From assembly GCA_964491665.1 (NCBI GenBank), contig CAZBII010000005.1, positions 1 to 64,000 of the forward strand: 64,000 nucleotides of DNA, read 5' to 3'. The translations under genes and the position numbers were made by a program. Source of the stretch: Ch67 sp964491665. Its GTDB lineage: Bacteria > Pseudomonadota > Gammaproteobacteria > Pseudomonadales > Ketobacteraceae. A model generated the notes under the pieces. That model saw nothing but the letters and a program-made list of their open reading frames with translations, made no database searches and was not told the origin of the DNA. Numbering within the stretch: position 1 is the first letter of the stretch; each line of letters begins with the position of its first letter. Shown here one piece after another: positions 45,118 to 53,616 of this stretch.

Positions 45118-45675
45118 ATGCCCGCGCCGAAACCACCCCGCATTTTCCCCCTGCGCCGCTGGCTGCAGCAGGCCGCGGTGGCCGTGATACACCGGCCGGG
45201 CGAGCACGGCACCGAACTGCTGTTCATCCAGCGCGCGCAGCGGGAAGGCGATCCCTGGAGCGGCGACATGGCCTTTCCCGGCGGCCGCAAACAGCAGGAA
45301 GATCCCGACACCCGCGCCACCGCCATGCGTGAAACCTGGGAGGAAACCGGGCTGGATCTGCACCGGCAGGCGCTTCCCGGCGCGCAACTGTCGGACCAGC
45401 TCACCCGCACCCACCGCAGCAACGCACCCATGATCGTCACGCCCTGGCTGTTTGCCTGGCACGGCGACACCCATTTTCATTTCAGTCACGAAGTGGCGGA
45501 CGCGCTGTGGATTCCGCTGCAGCATTTCACCCATCCGGCGCACCGGCAGACGATTGCGTGGCAGCGCAAACGCGTGACGGTGCAGATGCCGTGCTATTAC
45601 TTTCAGGAAAAACCGGTGTGGGGTCTGACGCTGCGGATGATTGACGATCTGGTGGCGCGGAAGGTGCTGGCCTAG
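45118..45675 (+). CDS. Nudix hydrolase (CoA pyrophosphatase-like)
   Basis: 185 residues. The Nudix box runs from GGRKQQEDPD through the catalytic helix AMRETWEETGL. AVAVIHRPGEHGTELLFIQRAQREGDPWSGDMAFPGG is the NudL/CoA-diphosphatase-type lead-in. It probably hydrolyses CoA or a related nucleotide diphosphate linkage; the exact substrate is inferred. It begins 6 bases after the acyltransferase stop and overlaps the convergent GGDEF-EAL gene by four bases. Confidence 0.87.
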   Translation: MPAPKPPRIFPLRRWLQQAAVAVIHRPGEHGTELLFIQRAQREGDPWSGDMAFPGGRKQQEDPDTRATAMRETWEETGLDLHRQALPGAQLSDQLTRTHRSNAPMIVTPWLFAWHGDTHFHFSHEVADALWIPLQHFTHPAHRQTIAWQRKRVTVQMPCYYFQEKPVWGLTLRMIDDLVARKVLA

Positions 45676-48515
45676 TCCTTTTCCAGTGCCGGCAACGTCA
45701 CCGGCTTGTACTGCGCGATGAACTCCTCGGCTTTCGCCGCCACCAGCGGCCGGCTGATGTAAAAACCCTGGATCGCATCGCAGTTCATGCGCCGCAGCAG
45801 TTCCAGTTGCGCGCGGGTTTCCACGCCTTCGGCCATCACGATCTTGTTGAGGGATTTCGCCAGATTGATGATGGTGCCGGTGATCTGCAGGCTGCGTGAA
45901 TCGGCATGCATGTTGGACACAAAGCTGCGATCCACTTTCAGCACATCGAATGGCAGGCGGTGCAGATAGCTCAGCGAGGAAAAACCGGTGCCGAAATCGT
46001 CGATGGCAATGCGCACGCCCAGCTCGTTCAGCACACCCAGTTTCTGCACTGCGCTTTCGGCATCCTGGATCAGCGTGCTCTCGGTGATTTCCAGTTCCAG
46101 ATCGGCGTAATCCAGTTTGAAATCATTGATCGCACTTTCCACCATTTTCACGAAATCGGTGCGCGCCAGCTGCCGGCCCGACACGTTGACCGCCATGCGT
46201 TCCACCTGCAGATCCGCCATGCGCCAGCTCGCCATCTGCTGGCACGCCTGCCGCAGCACCCATTCGCCCACATCCAGAATCAGGCCGGTGTCTTCCGCCA
46301 CGCCGATGAATTCCAGCGGCGCCAGCAGGCCGGCCTCCGGGTCCTTGATGCGCACCAGCGCTTCCACGCTGAAACGGTCGCGGTTCAGATACCACTGCGG
46401 CTGGTAGTGCAGCACGATGTTGCCGTTTTCCAGCGCCTCGCGAATGTGGCGCTCGGCGGTCATGCGTCGCTGCGACGCCGCGTTCATTTCCTCTTCATAA
46501 AAGCGGTAGTGACCGCGCCCTTCTTCCTTCACCCGGTACAGCGCGATGTCGGCCTTGCGCAGCAGCGTTTCGATATCGTTGCCGTCGCTGGGAAAAATCA
46601 CGATGCCGATGCTGGCGCCGAGAAAATATTTGCGCTCGCCGATGCGGTAGGGCGAGGTCAGCATGGTGTGGATTTTTTCCGCCACGCGGGTGGCGCGCAG
46701 TGGCGAATCGATTTCGTGCAGCACCACGATGAATTCGTCGCCGCCCTGCCGCGCCACCGTGTCCTCATCGCTGACGCAGATGCGCAGCCGTTCAGCCGTG
46801 CGCTGCAAAATCTGGTCGCCCAGCGAATGACCGCCGGCGTCGTTGATCTGCTTGAAGTGATCCAGATCCACAAACAGCATCGCGCCCATGACATTTTTCT
46901 TCAGGCCGTGGCGCAGCGCCTGTTCCAGCCGGTCCTTCAGCAACTGGCGGTTGGGCAGCTGCGTCAGCGGATCGTAATGGGCCTGCTGGTAGAGTTTTTT
47001 CTCGCGCAGCACGGCGGCAATGGCCACGGCCAGGCGGTCGGCAAAATCCTTCAGCAGGTCGCGGTCGTGATCGGGCAGACGCACCGATTTTTCCCACGAC
47101 ACGGCCATCATGCCGCGATTTTTCTGGTTCACCGTGATCGGAAACAGATGGGTGCTGCCGCCCAGCAGCTCCTTGTGCTCGGGCCACAGCCAGCCGAGAA
47201 AGCGGGCGTCGTTGAGGGCGGCGCGATGCACCGGTCCCACCTGCTGGAACCACTCGCTTTCCACGTCGGACAGATCATGGCGGTAAAGACGATGCTGGTT
47301 CTCGGCGCGCCGGAAGCTGAGCACCGACAGGGTGCCGGGCGCGTCGGGATCGCACAGGGCCACCGCCACCGCGTCGCCCTGCACCAGCTGCTGCAGCGCG
47401 GCCAGGGTGGTTTGCGCCACCTGGTCCAGGTCGGGTACGTTGAGAATCAGCTGGTCGATGCTGGACAGGCTGGTCAGCATGGCGAACTGCTGGCCCAGCT
47501 GGTGCGCCATGTCGGTGAAGGATTCCGCCAGTTCCTGCAGTTCATCGTGGCTGTGTACGTCGATGGTGACGGCAAAATCCTGCGCGGCGATGGCCCGGGT
47601 GCCCTGCTGCAGCTGTTGCAGCGGGCGCAGGAAGCGGCGGATCTGCCAGGCCCCCAGCGCGCTGGCCACCAGCAAAGTGATGGCCACCACCAGTGAAAAC
47701 ACGCGCTGCAGTTCGCTGATGGCGGCAAAGACGTGCTGGCGCGGCTCGCTCACCCACACATGCCAGTCCGGCACGCCGAAGCGGGCGCTCAGCGGCAGGG
47801 CGCGCACCTGCGCGGTTTGCGGCTGGCCACCCCAGTCCCATTCCAGACTGAACGCCGCCGGGTTTTCCGCCTCGCGCAGCAGTGACGAGAATTCCTGCCA
47901 CGACAGAAAGTTGCGCTGGGTGCACTGCAGCGGCTCGCGGAAACTGCCAAACACGCAGTAGGTCAGTGCCGGGTTGATGCTGGCGGTGTCCCCCAGCAGG
48001 TAACGTGGATCGAGCTGCGCCAGCAGCAGGGGAAATTCGGGGTCGTGTCCCTGCCCCTGTTCCTGCCGCTGCAGCAGGTAGACATTGCCCTTGCGGTCGC
48101 CGAGCAGCAGCAGACGGCCGTTTTCCAGCCGGGTCATGGCCTGCGCCCGTTCCCGCGCCGGCAGGTGTTCCGCCAGATCGTTGAAACGCTGCCAGGAGGC
48201 GGCGCCGGTGTTCAGGAAGATGGTCTGGGTGTCGTCTGCCTGCGCCGGGGCGGGGTCGCCCTGCAGCATCGATTCAAAGCGGGTGCTGGCCAGCAGCAGG
48301 CGCTCGTGCAGGCTGGAGCTGAAGGCGCGGGTTTCATTGCCCAGCCGCTGCTGGCTCTGCTGGTAAAGGTAGGTGCCCAGATAGTTGTAGGAGAAGGATG
48401 CGAACAGCAGCATCGGCAGCAGCGCCACCAGAAACAGCAGCACGATGAACTTGCGTCCCAGTCTGCTGCGAATGTCATCGAGTGTGAACAGCATGAAGTG
48501 CGCGTCAGCAACCAT
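45672..48515 (-). CDS. Membrane GGDEF-EAL c-di-GMP enzyme
   Basis: 947 residues from ATG 48515 (ATG 48494 is equally plausible; neither has a good ribosome site). Membrane helix FIVLLFLVALLPMLLFAS, a periplasmic sensory domain, a second helix, then HAMP, a GAF-like region, GGDEF (RQGGDEFIVV) and EAL. The EAL motif is intact in VEALVRI, with DDFGTGFSS and the ITESTLI block, so phosphodiesterase activity is likely. No RxxD I-site precedes GGDEF, so the cyclase half is not product-inhibited in the usual way. It converges with the Nudix gene. Confidence 0.9.
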   Translation of the reverse strand: MVADAHFMLFTLDDIRSRLGRKFIVLLFLVALLPMLLFASFSYNYLGTYLYQQSQQRLGNETRAFSSSLHERLLLASTRFESMLQGDPAPAQADDTQTIFLNTGAASWQRFNDLAEHLPARERAQAMTRLENGRLLLLGDRKGNVYLLQRQEQGQGHDPEFPLLLAQLDPRYLLGDTASINPALTYCVFGSFREPLQCTQRNFLSWQEFSSLLREAENPAAFSLEWDWGGQPQTAQVRALPLSARFGVPDWHVWVSEPRQHVFAAISELQRVFSLVVAITLLVASALGAWQIRRFLRPLQQLQQGTRAIAAQDFAVTIDVHSHDELQELAESFTDMAHQLGQQFAMLTSLSSIDQLILNVPDLDQVAQTTLAALQQLVQGDAVAVALCDPDAPGTLSVLSFRRAENQHRLYRHDLSDVESEWFQQVGPVHRAALNDARFLGWLWPEHKELLGGSTHLFPITVNQKNRGMMAVSWEKSVRLPDHDRDLLKDFADRLAVAIAAVLREKKLYQQAHYDPLTQLPNRQLLKDRLEQALRHGLKKNVMGAMLFVDLDHFKQINDAGGHSLGDQILQRTAERLRICVSDEDTVARQGGDEFIVVLHEIDSPLRATRVAEKIHTMLTSPYRIGERKYFLGASIGIVIFPSDGNDIETLLRKADIALYRVKEEGRGHYRFYEEEMNAASQRRMTAERHIREALENGNIVLHYQPQWYLNRDRFSVEALVRIKDPEAGLLAPLEFIGVAEDTGLILDVGEWVLRQACQQMASWRMADLQVERMAVNVSGRQLARTDFVKMVESAINDFKLDYADLELEITESTLIQDAESAVQKLGVLNELGVRIAIDDFGTGFSSLSYLHRLPFDVLKVDRSFVSNMHADSRSLQITGTIINLAKSLNKIVMAEGVETRAQLELLRRMNCDAIQGFYISRPLVAAKAEEFIAQYKPVTLPALEKD

Positions 48516-48672
48516 TCCGTGAAAGGACCCGCCCCGGTCCGCAGACAGGCAGCGGCATTTTTCAGCATAGCATAGGGCCGCAATGGCCCCGGCGGAGTAA
48601 CACCCTGTCGGGATCCTTGACAGGCAGCCGGCCTTTTCCGCTGGAAGTGCAGTGCCCCGGTCATCCTTCCGC

Positions 48673-48688
48673 CTGTTACCGGTAACAG
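48673..48688. promoter_or_regulatory. Perfect 16-bp palindrome, possible enhancer-binding site
   Basis: CTGTTACCGGTAACAG is a perfect dyad, overlapped by a second one, ACAGT-G-ACTGT (48685-48695). Its centre is about 119 bases before the predicted sigma-54 start site, within the usual range for an enhancer-binding protein. Confidence 0.6.
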
Positions 48689-48772
48689 TGACTGTCGATC
48701 CTGTTGACACTCCCCGCTCATGTAACCCAAAAGTAATATTTATATTTATGATAAATAAGTACTTTTTGATTT

Positions 48773-48788
48773 TGGCCCGTACATTGCT
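48773..48788 (+). promoter_or_regulatory. Sigma-54 promoter for the 53-residue membrane protein
   Basis: TGGCCCGTACATTGCT matches TGGCAC-N5-TTGCW with one change and exact 10-base GG-GC spacing. Predicted start near 48800, 35 bases before the ATG at 48835. Confidence 0.65.
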
Positions 48789-48834
48789 TTCAGACGCCCG
48801 CCCTGGCAAGGGATGTTACTCAGGAGTCGTACCC

Positions 48835-48996
48835 ATGAAAGCCATTTTTGTTGCCTTTTTCTGTGTTGTGTTCAGCAGCGCTGCCGTAGCCGTCAATCTG
48901 CAGGGCCACATGCCCAGCGGTGACAGCCTTGGTATGGCTCTGTTGCTGGCGGTCGGTGTGGTCTGTCTGGTGATTGCGCGCCGCAAGCCGTCCTGA
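48835..48996 (+). CDS. 53-residue exported protein with C-terminal membrane anchor
   Basis: AGGAG lies 8 bases before ATG 48835. The protein has a signal peptide (MKAIFVAFFCVVFSSAAVA), only about 12 exposed residues (VNLQGHMPSGDS), then a hydrophobic helix (LGMALLLAVGVVCLVIA) ending RRKPS. This signal/short linker/helix/basic tail layout resembles C-terminal sorting signals such as PEP-CTERM, though the Pro-Glu-Pro itself is absent. The upstream sigma-54 promoter is notable because PEP-CTERM genes are often RpoN-dependent. No exosortase is in the window. Function unknown. Confidence 0.75.
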   Translation: MKAIFVAFFCVVFSSAAVAVNLQGHMPSGDSLGMALLLAVGVVCLVIARRKPS

Positions 48997-49127
48997 CCGG
49001 CGGGAATGCAGGGAGTCCCCTGACAGGACACCCTGCATTCACAAGCATCCGCGCAAGGCGGAATTCTTGAGGTTGCCCCCCTGCTTGCGTTACCCTTCGC
49101 CCACCTCAACAGCCGCAAGCAGCCGTC

Positions 49128-49619
49128 ATGCAGAAATCCAATCGCGTTGTTTATCCTGGCACTTTTGATCCCCTTACCAACGGCCATCTCGACCTGATCG
49201 AGCGCGCCGCCCGGCTGTTTGATCATGTCATCGTGGCGATTGCCGCCAGCGAAAAGAAAAAACCCCTGTTTCCCCTGGCCCAGCGCGTGCAGCTGGCCCA
49301 GCAAGCAGTTGCCCATCTGCCCAACGTGGAAGTGAAGGGCTTCGACAAGCTGCTGGCGTTCTTCTGCCAGGAACAGAAGGCCAACGTGCTGCTGCGCGGC
49401 CTGCGGGCGGTGTCCGATTTCGAGTACGAATTCCAGCTGGCCAACATGAACCGCAACCTGGACAAGACGATAGAGACGGTGTTCCTCACCCCGTCCGAGC
49501 ACCTGTCCTTCATCAGTTCCTCGCTGGTGCGGGAGATTTCCTCCCTCGGTGGCGATGTCACGCCCTTCGTGCCGGCCAACGTGCTGGCAGCCCTGCGGGA
49601 AAAACACGGCCAGCAATAA
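49128..49619 (+). CDS. coaD: Phosphopantetheine adenylyltransferase
   Basis: 163 residues, full length. The nucleotidyltransferase signature is VVYPGTFDPLTNGHLDLIERA (the TxGH motif binds ATP). LLRGLRAVSDFEYEFQLANMNR and FISSSLVREISSLGGDV complete the active site. It converts 4'-phosphopantetheine to dephospho-CoA, the penultimate step of CoA synthesis. It is followed by the ferredoxin gene, the same order as in Pseudomonas. Confidence 0.96.
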   Translation: MQKSNRVVYPGTFDPLTNGHLDLIERAARLFDHVIVAIAASEKKKPLFPLAQRVQLAQQAVAHLPNVEVKGFDKLLAFFCQEQKANVLLRGLRAVSDFEYEFQLANMNRNLDKTIETVFLTPSEHLSFISSSLVREISSLGGDVTPFVPANVLAALREKHGQQ

Positions 49620-49724
49620 CCCTGCCCGGCCTCGGTGGTTACGGCGGGTCGGCCCCGTTACCATAATGTGAACCGGTCGACATTTTTTACAGGAACCAAA
49701 CGGGCTAACCCGCAGAGACGTTAT

Positions 49725-49976
49725 ATGGCACTGATCATCACCGACGACTGCATCAACTGCGACGTGTGCGAGCCGGAGTGCCCCAACGGCGCCATTTCCC
49801 AGGGTGACGAGATCTACGTGATCGACCCCAACAAATGCACCGAGTGTGTCGGCCACTACGATGAACCCCAGTGCCAGCAGGTCTGCCCGGTGGACTGCAT
49901 TCCCCTCGACCCCGCCCATGTGGAAAGCGAAGAGCAGCTGCTGGAGAAATACCACCGCCTGCAATCCGGCACCTGA
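49725..49976 (+). CDS. yfhL: YfhL-family 2[4Fe-4S] ferredoxin
   Basis: 83 residues. Two cluster motifs: CINCDVCEPECPNGAI and CTECVGHYDEPQCQQVCPVDC, the second with the extra residues typical of the YfhL/Alvin group. It carries electrons at low potential in the cytoplasm; the partner is not known. It starts about 105 bases after coaD. An AGGAA lies some 30 bases upstream, so the ribosome site is weak. Confidence 0.93.
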   Translation: MALIITDDCINCDVCEPECPNGAISQGDEIYVIDPNKCTECVGHYDEPQCQQVCPVDCIPLDPAHVESEEQLLEKYHRLQSGT

Positions 49977-50097
49977 GCATGACCGGGGTATATCCCCGGT
50001 AGACATCCCGACCGCTTCCCGCTACAAAGGGCCCCTGTGGCCTTTTTTGTTGTCTGGCCGAATGTTGCCCCTGCCTCCGCCCACAAGGACTGCCCCC

Positions 50098-51834
50098 ATG
50101 CTGCGCCTGTTTCTGCTGCTCCTGCTGGTCATGGCCGGCCCGCTTCACGCCGGCACCACTGTCATCCAGCCGCCCCGTGACTTTGCCGTGGCCAGTGCCC
50201 ATCCGCTGGCGACCGAGGCGGGTATCCGGATTCTGGAACAGGGCGGCAACGCCTTTGATGCGGCGGTCACCGTGGCGGCGGTGCTGGGGGTGGTGGAGCC
50301 TTACAGCGCCGGCATCGGGGGCGGCGGTTTCTGGCTGCTGCACCGCGCCAGCGACGGCAAGACCCTGATGCTGGACGCGCGCGAAATGGCGCCGGGCGCC
50401 GCCACTGCGGACCTGTTCCTGGACGGCAAGGGCGGCGTGGACCGGGACAAGGCGACCAACTCGCCGCTCAGTGCCGGCATTCCCGGTCAGGCTGCCGCGC
50501 TGGACCATCTGGCCCGCCACTACGGCAAGCTGCCGCTAAAAACCACGCTGGCGCCCGCCATTGCCTTCGCGGAGCAGGGCTTTCCTTCCAATCCCGTCTA
50601 CACCGCCCTGGCGGCCTTCCGCGCGCCGGTGCTGATGCAGAATCCCGACAGCGCCCGCATCTTTCTCGCCGATGGTCAGCCCCTGCAAACCGCCACTATC
50701 CGCCAGCCGGAACTGGCCACCACGCTGCGCGCTCTGGCCGAGCGCGGCTTCGACGGTTTCTACAAGGGTGAGGTGGCGCAGAAGCTGGTGGCCGGTGTGA
50801 AGGCCGGCGGTGGCATCTGGACCCTGGACGATCTGGCCGGCTACAAGCTGGTGGAGCGCGAGCCCATCCATTTCCGATACCGCGATGCCGAGATCTGGTC
50901 GGCACCGCCGCCTTCGTCCGGTGGCGTCGCGCTGGGGGAAATGTTCGGCATGCTGCAGCAGTTCGATTACGCCGGCAAAAACGCCGCTGACCGCACCCAT
51001 CTGCTGATTGAAGTGATGCGCCGCGCCTACCGCGACCGGGCCGAGTATCTGGGTGATCCGGATTTCGTAAAAGTACCGGTGCCGAAGCTGCTGGACCCGC
51101 TCTATCTGGAAGACATTGCCGCCAGCATTTCCGGCAGCCATGCCACCCCCAGCAAGGATCTGCCGCCGGTGGCGCCGCCCTCGTCCGGCACGCACACCAC
51201 GCATTTCTCCATTATCGACAAGGCCGGCAACCGCGTGTCCGCCACGCTGTCGATCAACCTGCCGTTCGGTTGCGGTTACACCGTGGCGGGTACCGGCGTG
51301 CTGCTCAACAACGAGATGGATGACTTCTCCGCCCAGCCGGGTTCGCCCAACGCCTATGGTCTGGTGGGGACGGCGGCGAATGCGATTGCGCCGCACAAGC
51401 GTCCGCTCTCCAGCATGACGCCCACCTTCATGGAATACGGTCCGGCCGACAACCGCCAGCTGGCCATCATCGGCACGCCCGGTGGCAGCCGCATCATCAG
51501 CATGGTATTCCTCGGCCTGCTGGAAGCGCTCGACGGCAAGAATCCGCAGGCCTGGGTGGACCGTCCCCGCTTCCACCATCAATACCTGCCTGACGTGGTG
51601 GAATACGAGCCGAAAGCGTTCACGCCGGAACTGGTGACGCAGCTGGAACAGAAAGGCCATCGCCTGCAGCAGACCGAGCGCACTTACGGCGACATGCACG
51701 TGGTGCGCTGGAGCCAGAAAAACGGTCTGGTGGAAGCGGCGTCGGACAAGCGCCGGCTGGGTGCCGCGCAAGTGGGCGCGATCCCTGCTGCGGATTCCGG
51801 CAAACGCACTTCAAAAAACGCAGCGGTGCACTAA
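50098..51834 (+). CDS. ggt: Gamma-glutamyltransferase
   Basis: 578 residues: a signal peptide (MLRLFLLLLLVMAGPLHA), a large subunit starting with FAVASAHPLATEAGIRILEQGGNAFDAAV, and a small subunit whose N-terminus would be Thr367, in SSGTHTTHFSIIDKAG. Self-cleavage before this Thr creates the nucleophile. GGSRIISMV near the end is also conserved. It acts in the periplasm on glutathione and other gamma-glutamyl compounds. AAGGA is 9 bases before the ATG. Not obviously in an operon. Confidence 0.94.
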   Translation: MLRLFLLLLLVMAGPLHAGTTVIQPPRDFAVASAHPLATEAGIRILEQGGNAFDAAVTVAAVLGVVEPYSAGIGGGGFWLLHRASDGKTLMLDAREMAPGAATADLFLDGKGGVDRDKATNSPLSAGIPGQAAALDHLARHYGKLPLKTTLAPAIAFAEQGFPSNPVYTALAAFRAPVLMQNPDSARIFLADGQPLQTATIRQPELATTLRALAERGFDGFYKGEVAQKLVAGVKAGGGIWTLDDLAGYKLVEREPIHFRYRDAEIWSAPPPSSGGVALGEMFGMLQQFDYAGKNAADRTHLLIEVMRRAYRDRAEYLGDPDFVKVPVPKLLDPLYLEDIAASISGSHATPSKDLPPVAPPSSGTHTTHFSIIDKAGNRVSATLSINLPFGCGYTVAGTGVLLNNEMDDFSAQPGSPNAYGLVGTAANAIAPHKRPLSSMTPTFMEYGPADNRQLAIIGTPGGSRIISMVFLGLLEALDGKNPQAWVDRPRFHHQYLPDVVEYEPKAFTPELVTQLEQKGHRLQQTERTYGDMHVVRWSQKNGLVEAASDKRRLGAAQVGAIPAADSGKRTSKNAAVH

Positions 51835-51891
51835 TCTGTTGTTGTTCAGAAAAAAATAATTCCTCTTCAATCAATCCTGCATGGAAGTTTC

Positions 51892-53001
51892 ATGACCGAC
51901 GCGCTTTTTGATGTTCACCTGACCGGGCAACTGCAGTCCGGATCGGAGCAGTCCCGTGTAATCGAACAACTCAGCCAGCTGCTGAAAACCTCGCCGGAGA
52001 AAGCGGCCAGCCTGGTGGGCGGAAAATCCACCCGCATCAAGGCCGGCGTGGATCTGGCCACGGCGCAGAAATACCATGCGGCACTGGAAAAAACCGGTGC
52101 CAGCGCCGAGATCCAGCCAGTGATTACGCGCGCGGCAGCGCCGGCGGTGGTGGCAGAAACTCCTGCGCCAGCCAGCGCGCCGATGCAACTGGAACCGATG
52201 GCGGTTGCGGCACCGCAACCCGCCGCCGAAATGGAGCCGGTGTCTGCGGTGGAGCAGCACGCCTACCAGCCGCCGCAACAGCGCAACCTGTATTCCGGCG
52301 TTGCATACTGCCATCACTGCGGCGGTGAAATCCGTGCCAGCGCCAAGGTGTGTCCGCACTGCAACGGCGCCATTCCCCAGTTCGGTCGCAGCAAGAATGT
52401 CGCAGCGATTCTGGCGCTGCTGTTCACCGGCTCCATGGGTATTCACCGTTTCTATCTGGGCCAGTGGTGGGGCATCTTTTACCTTCTCTTCAGCTGGACA
52501 CTGATTCCCAGCCTGGTGTCCCTCATAGAGTCCATCGTCTTTCTGGTGGCCAGCGACGACAAGTGGAACGAAAAATATGGCAGCAAGCCGGCCAGCAATG
52601 TGCTGATCTGGATAATCCCGGCACTGTTCGTGTTTATCTTCCTGATTGGCATTCTGGCGGCCATTGCCATCCCGGCGTATCAGGACTACACGATGCGCGC
52701 GAAGGTGATGCAGACGTTGCAGGAGGCCGAAGCGGTGGAACTGCAGGTGGTACAATATATGGCAGAAGTGGCGGCCACTCCTGCCGATGGCGCGGCGCCG
52801 GAAATCCAGAGCACGGGTGAACTCACCCATGCCAGTTACAGCATCAGCGCGACTGGCGTGATCGAGCTGACCCTGCACAGCGCCGCGCAGGAACCGCCGA
52901 CGATTCTGCTCATGCCGGTGCAGAGTAAAGGTGTTGTGCAGTGGGACTGCACGGGTGGCACCCTGCCACCGCAGCAACGCCCCGAGCGCTGTCGCCCCTA
53001 G
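51892..53001 (+). CDS. Chimeric protein: zinc ribbon, TM2 domain and pilin-like helix
   Basis: 369 residues with an unusual domain order. Residues 1-78 are a small folded domain (KTSPEKAASLVGGKSTRIKAG) resembling the L7/L12 C-terminal fold, followed by a Pro/Ala-rich linker. A zinc ribbon uses Cys140, Cys143, Cys154 and Cys157. The TM2 domain has GIHRFYLGQWWGIFYLL and two helices. It then runs into FLIGILAAIAIPAYQDYT, the conserved core of type IV pilins, here internal and without a prepilin cleavage site. The last 95 residues form a pilin-like globular domain. Function unknown. Confidence 0.8.
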   Translation: MTDALFDVHLTGQLQSGSEQSRVIEQLSQLLKTSPEKAASLVGGKSTRIKAGVDLATAQKYHAALEKTGASAEIQPVITRAAAPAVVAETPAPASAPMQLEPMAVAAPQPAAEMEPVSAVEQHAYQPPQQRNLYSGVAYCHHCGGEIRASAKVCPHCNGAIPQFGRSKNVAAILALLFTGSMGIHRFYLGQWWGIFYLLFSWTLIPSLVSLIESIVFLVASDDKWNEKYGSKPASNVLIWIIPALFVFIFLIGILAAIAIPAYQDYTMRAKVMQTLQEAEAVELQVVQYMAEVAATPADGAAPEIQSTGELTHASYSISATGVIELTLHSAAQEPPTILLMPVQSKGVVQWDCTGGTLPPQQRPERCRP

Positions 53002-53020
53002 TCCACGGGCAGCCCGTGGA
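53002..53020. repeat. Perfect small inverted repeat after the TM2/pilin gene
   Basis: TCCACGGGC-A-GCCCGTGGA, 9-bp arms around one base, immediately after the stop. It precedes the true terminator and could add to it. Confidence 0.4.
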
Positions 53021-53034
53021 AGTGTGACCACAAA

Positions 53035-53062
53035 AAAGCCCCGGCTGCAAAACCGGGGCTTT
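53035..53062. terminator. Bidirectional intrinsic terminator
   Basis: 10-bp stem AAAGCCCCGG (53035-53044) / CCGGGGCTTT (53053-53062), loop CTGCAAAA, with A-run before and T-rich bases after. It lies between convergent genes. Confidence 0.9.
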
Positions 53063-53118
53063 CGTTATTCGGATGGAGAGTTCGATGCGGCGGCGGTGGT
53101 GATGCCGGTCGCGCGGTG

Positions 53119-53448
53119 TTACTGCTGTTCTGCCGACTCCATGTGCTTCTCTGAGCAGCCCAGGCAGCGCATGAAGGTAGCCTTGAACGGGGTCACCACC
53201 AGTGTCTTGCCGGCTTCACCGGCATTGCCCCCCAGCGCGGAGAACGGCAGCGACACCACATACACCGCAGTGCCCAGCACGGTGGCCACCAGCATAAGCG
53301 GACGCACCAGCACCGCATCGGCGGTCATTTCCATGCCCGACGGACGTTCTGTCACGGTCTGGGCATTTGAAATCGCAGGCGCGGCAGCAAACGCGGCCAT
53401 GGCCAGTGCCAGCGTGGCGGATTTCAGAGACTGTTTCATGCTGCGCAT
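53119..53448 (-). CDS. Small exported/membrane protein of unknown function
   Basis: 109 residues: a signal peptide (MRSMKQSLKSATLALAMAAFAAAPAISNA), a hydrophobic helix (PLMLVATVLGTAVYVVSLPFSALGG), then a basic segment ending in FMRCLGCSEKHMES. The Cys-x-x-Cys near the C-terminus could bind metal or form a disulfide. Similar small proteins are common in Pseudomonas relatives without a known role. An in-frame Met at codon 4 could also start it. Terminated by the shared hairpin at 53035-53062. Confidence 0.75.
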   Translation of the reverse strand: MRSMKQSLKSATLALAMAAFAAAPAISNAQTVTERPSGMEMTADAVLVRPLMLVATVLGTAVYVVSLPFSALGGNAGEAGKTLVVTPFKATFMRCLGCSEKHMESAEQQ

Positions 53449-53616
53449 AATGATTCCTCTTTATTATTTTCCCGTAGGGTTCCCGCTGAATGATTCAATT
53501 CAGTGTATTCCCTAATTCGCAAGTGATCCACTTGGCGCCGGCCGGAAGCCGCGACTTCCGGTGATTTTCGGCACTGGATCGCATTTTGCCTGCCCGCACG
53601 TTGCGGCATTGTTTAT

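Larger units (their letters stand above)
48516..48834. other. Intergenic control region for the 53-residue protein
   Basis: No coding signal. It contains, in order, a perfect 16-bp palindrome (48673-48688), an AT-rich stretch with TATTTAT-G-ATAAATA (48743-48757), and a sigma-54 promoter (48773-48788). It also carries the start of the divergent GGDEF-EAL gene. Confidence 0.6.
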
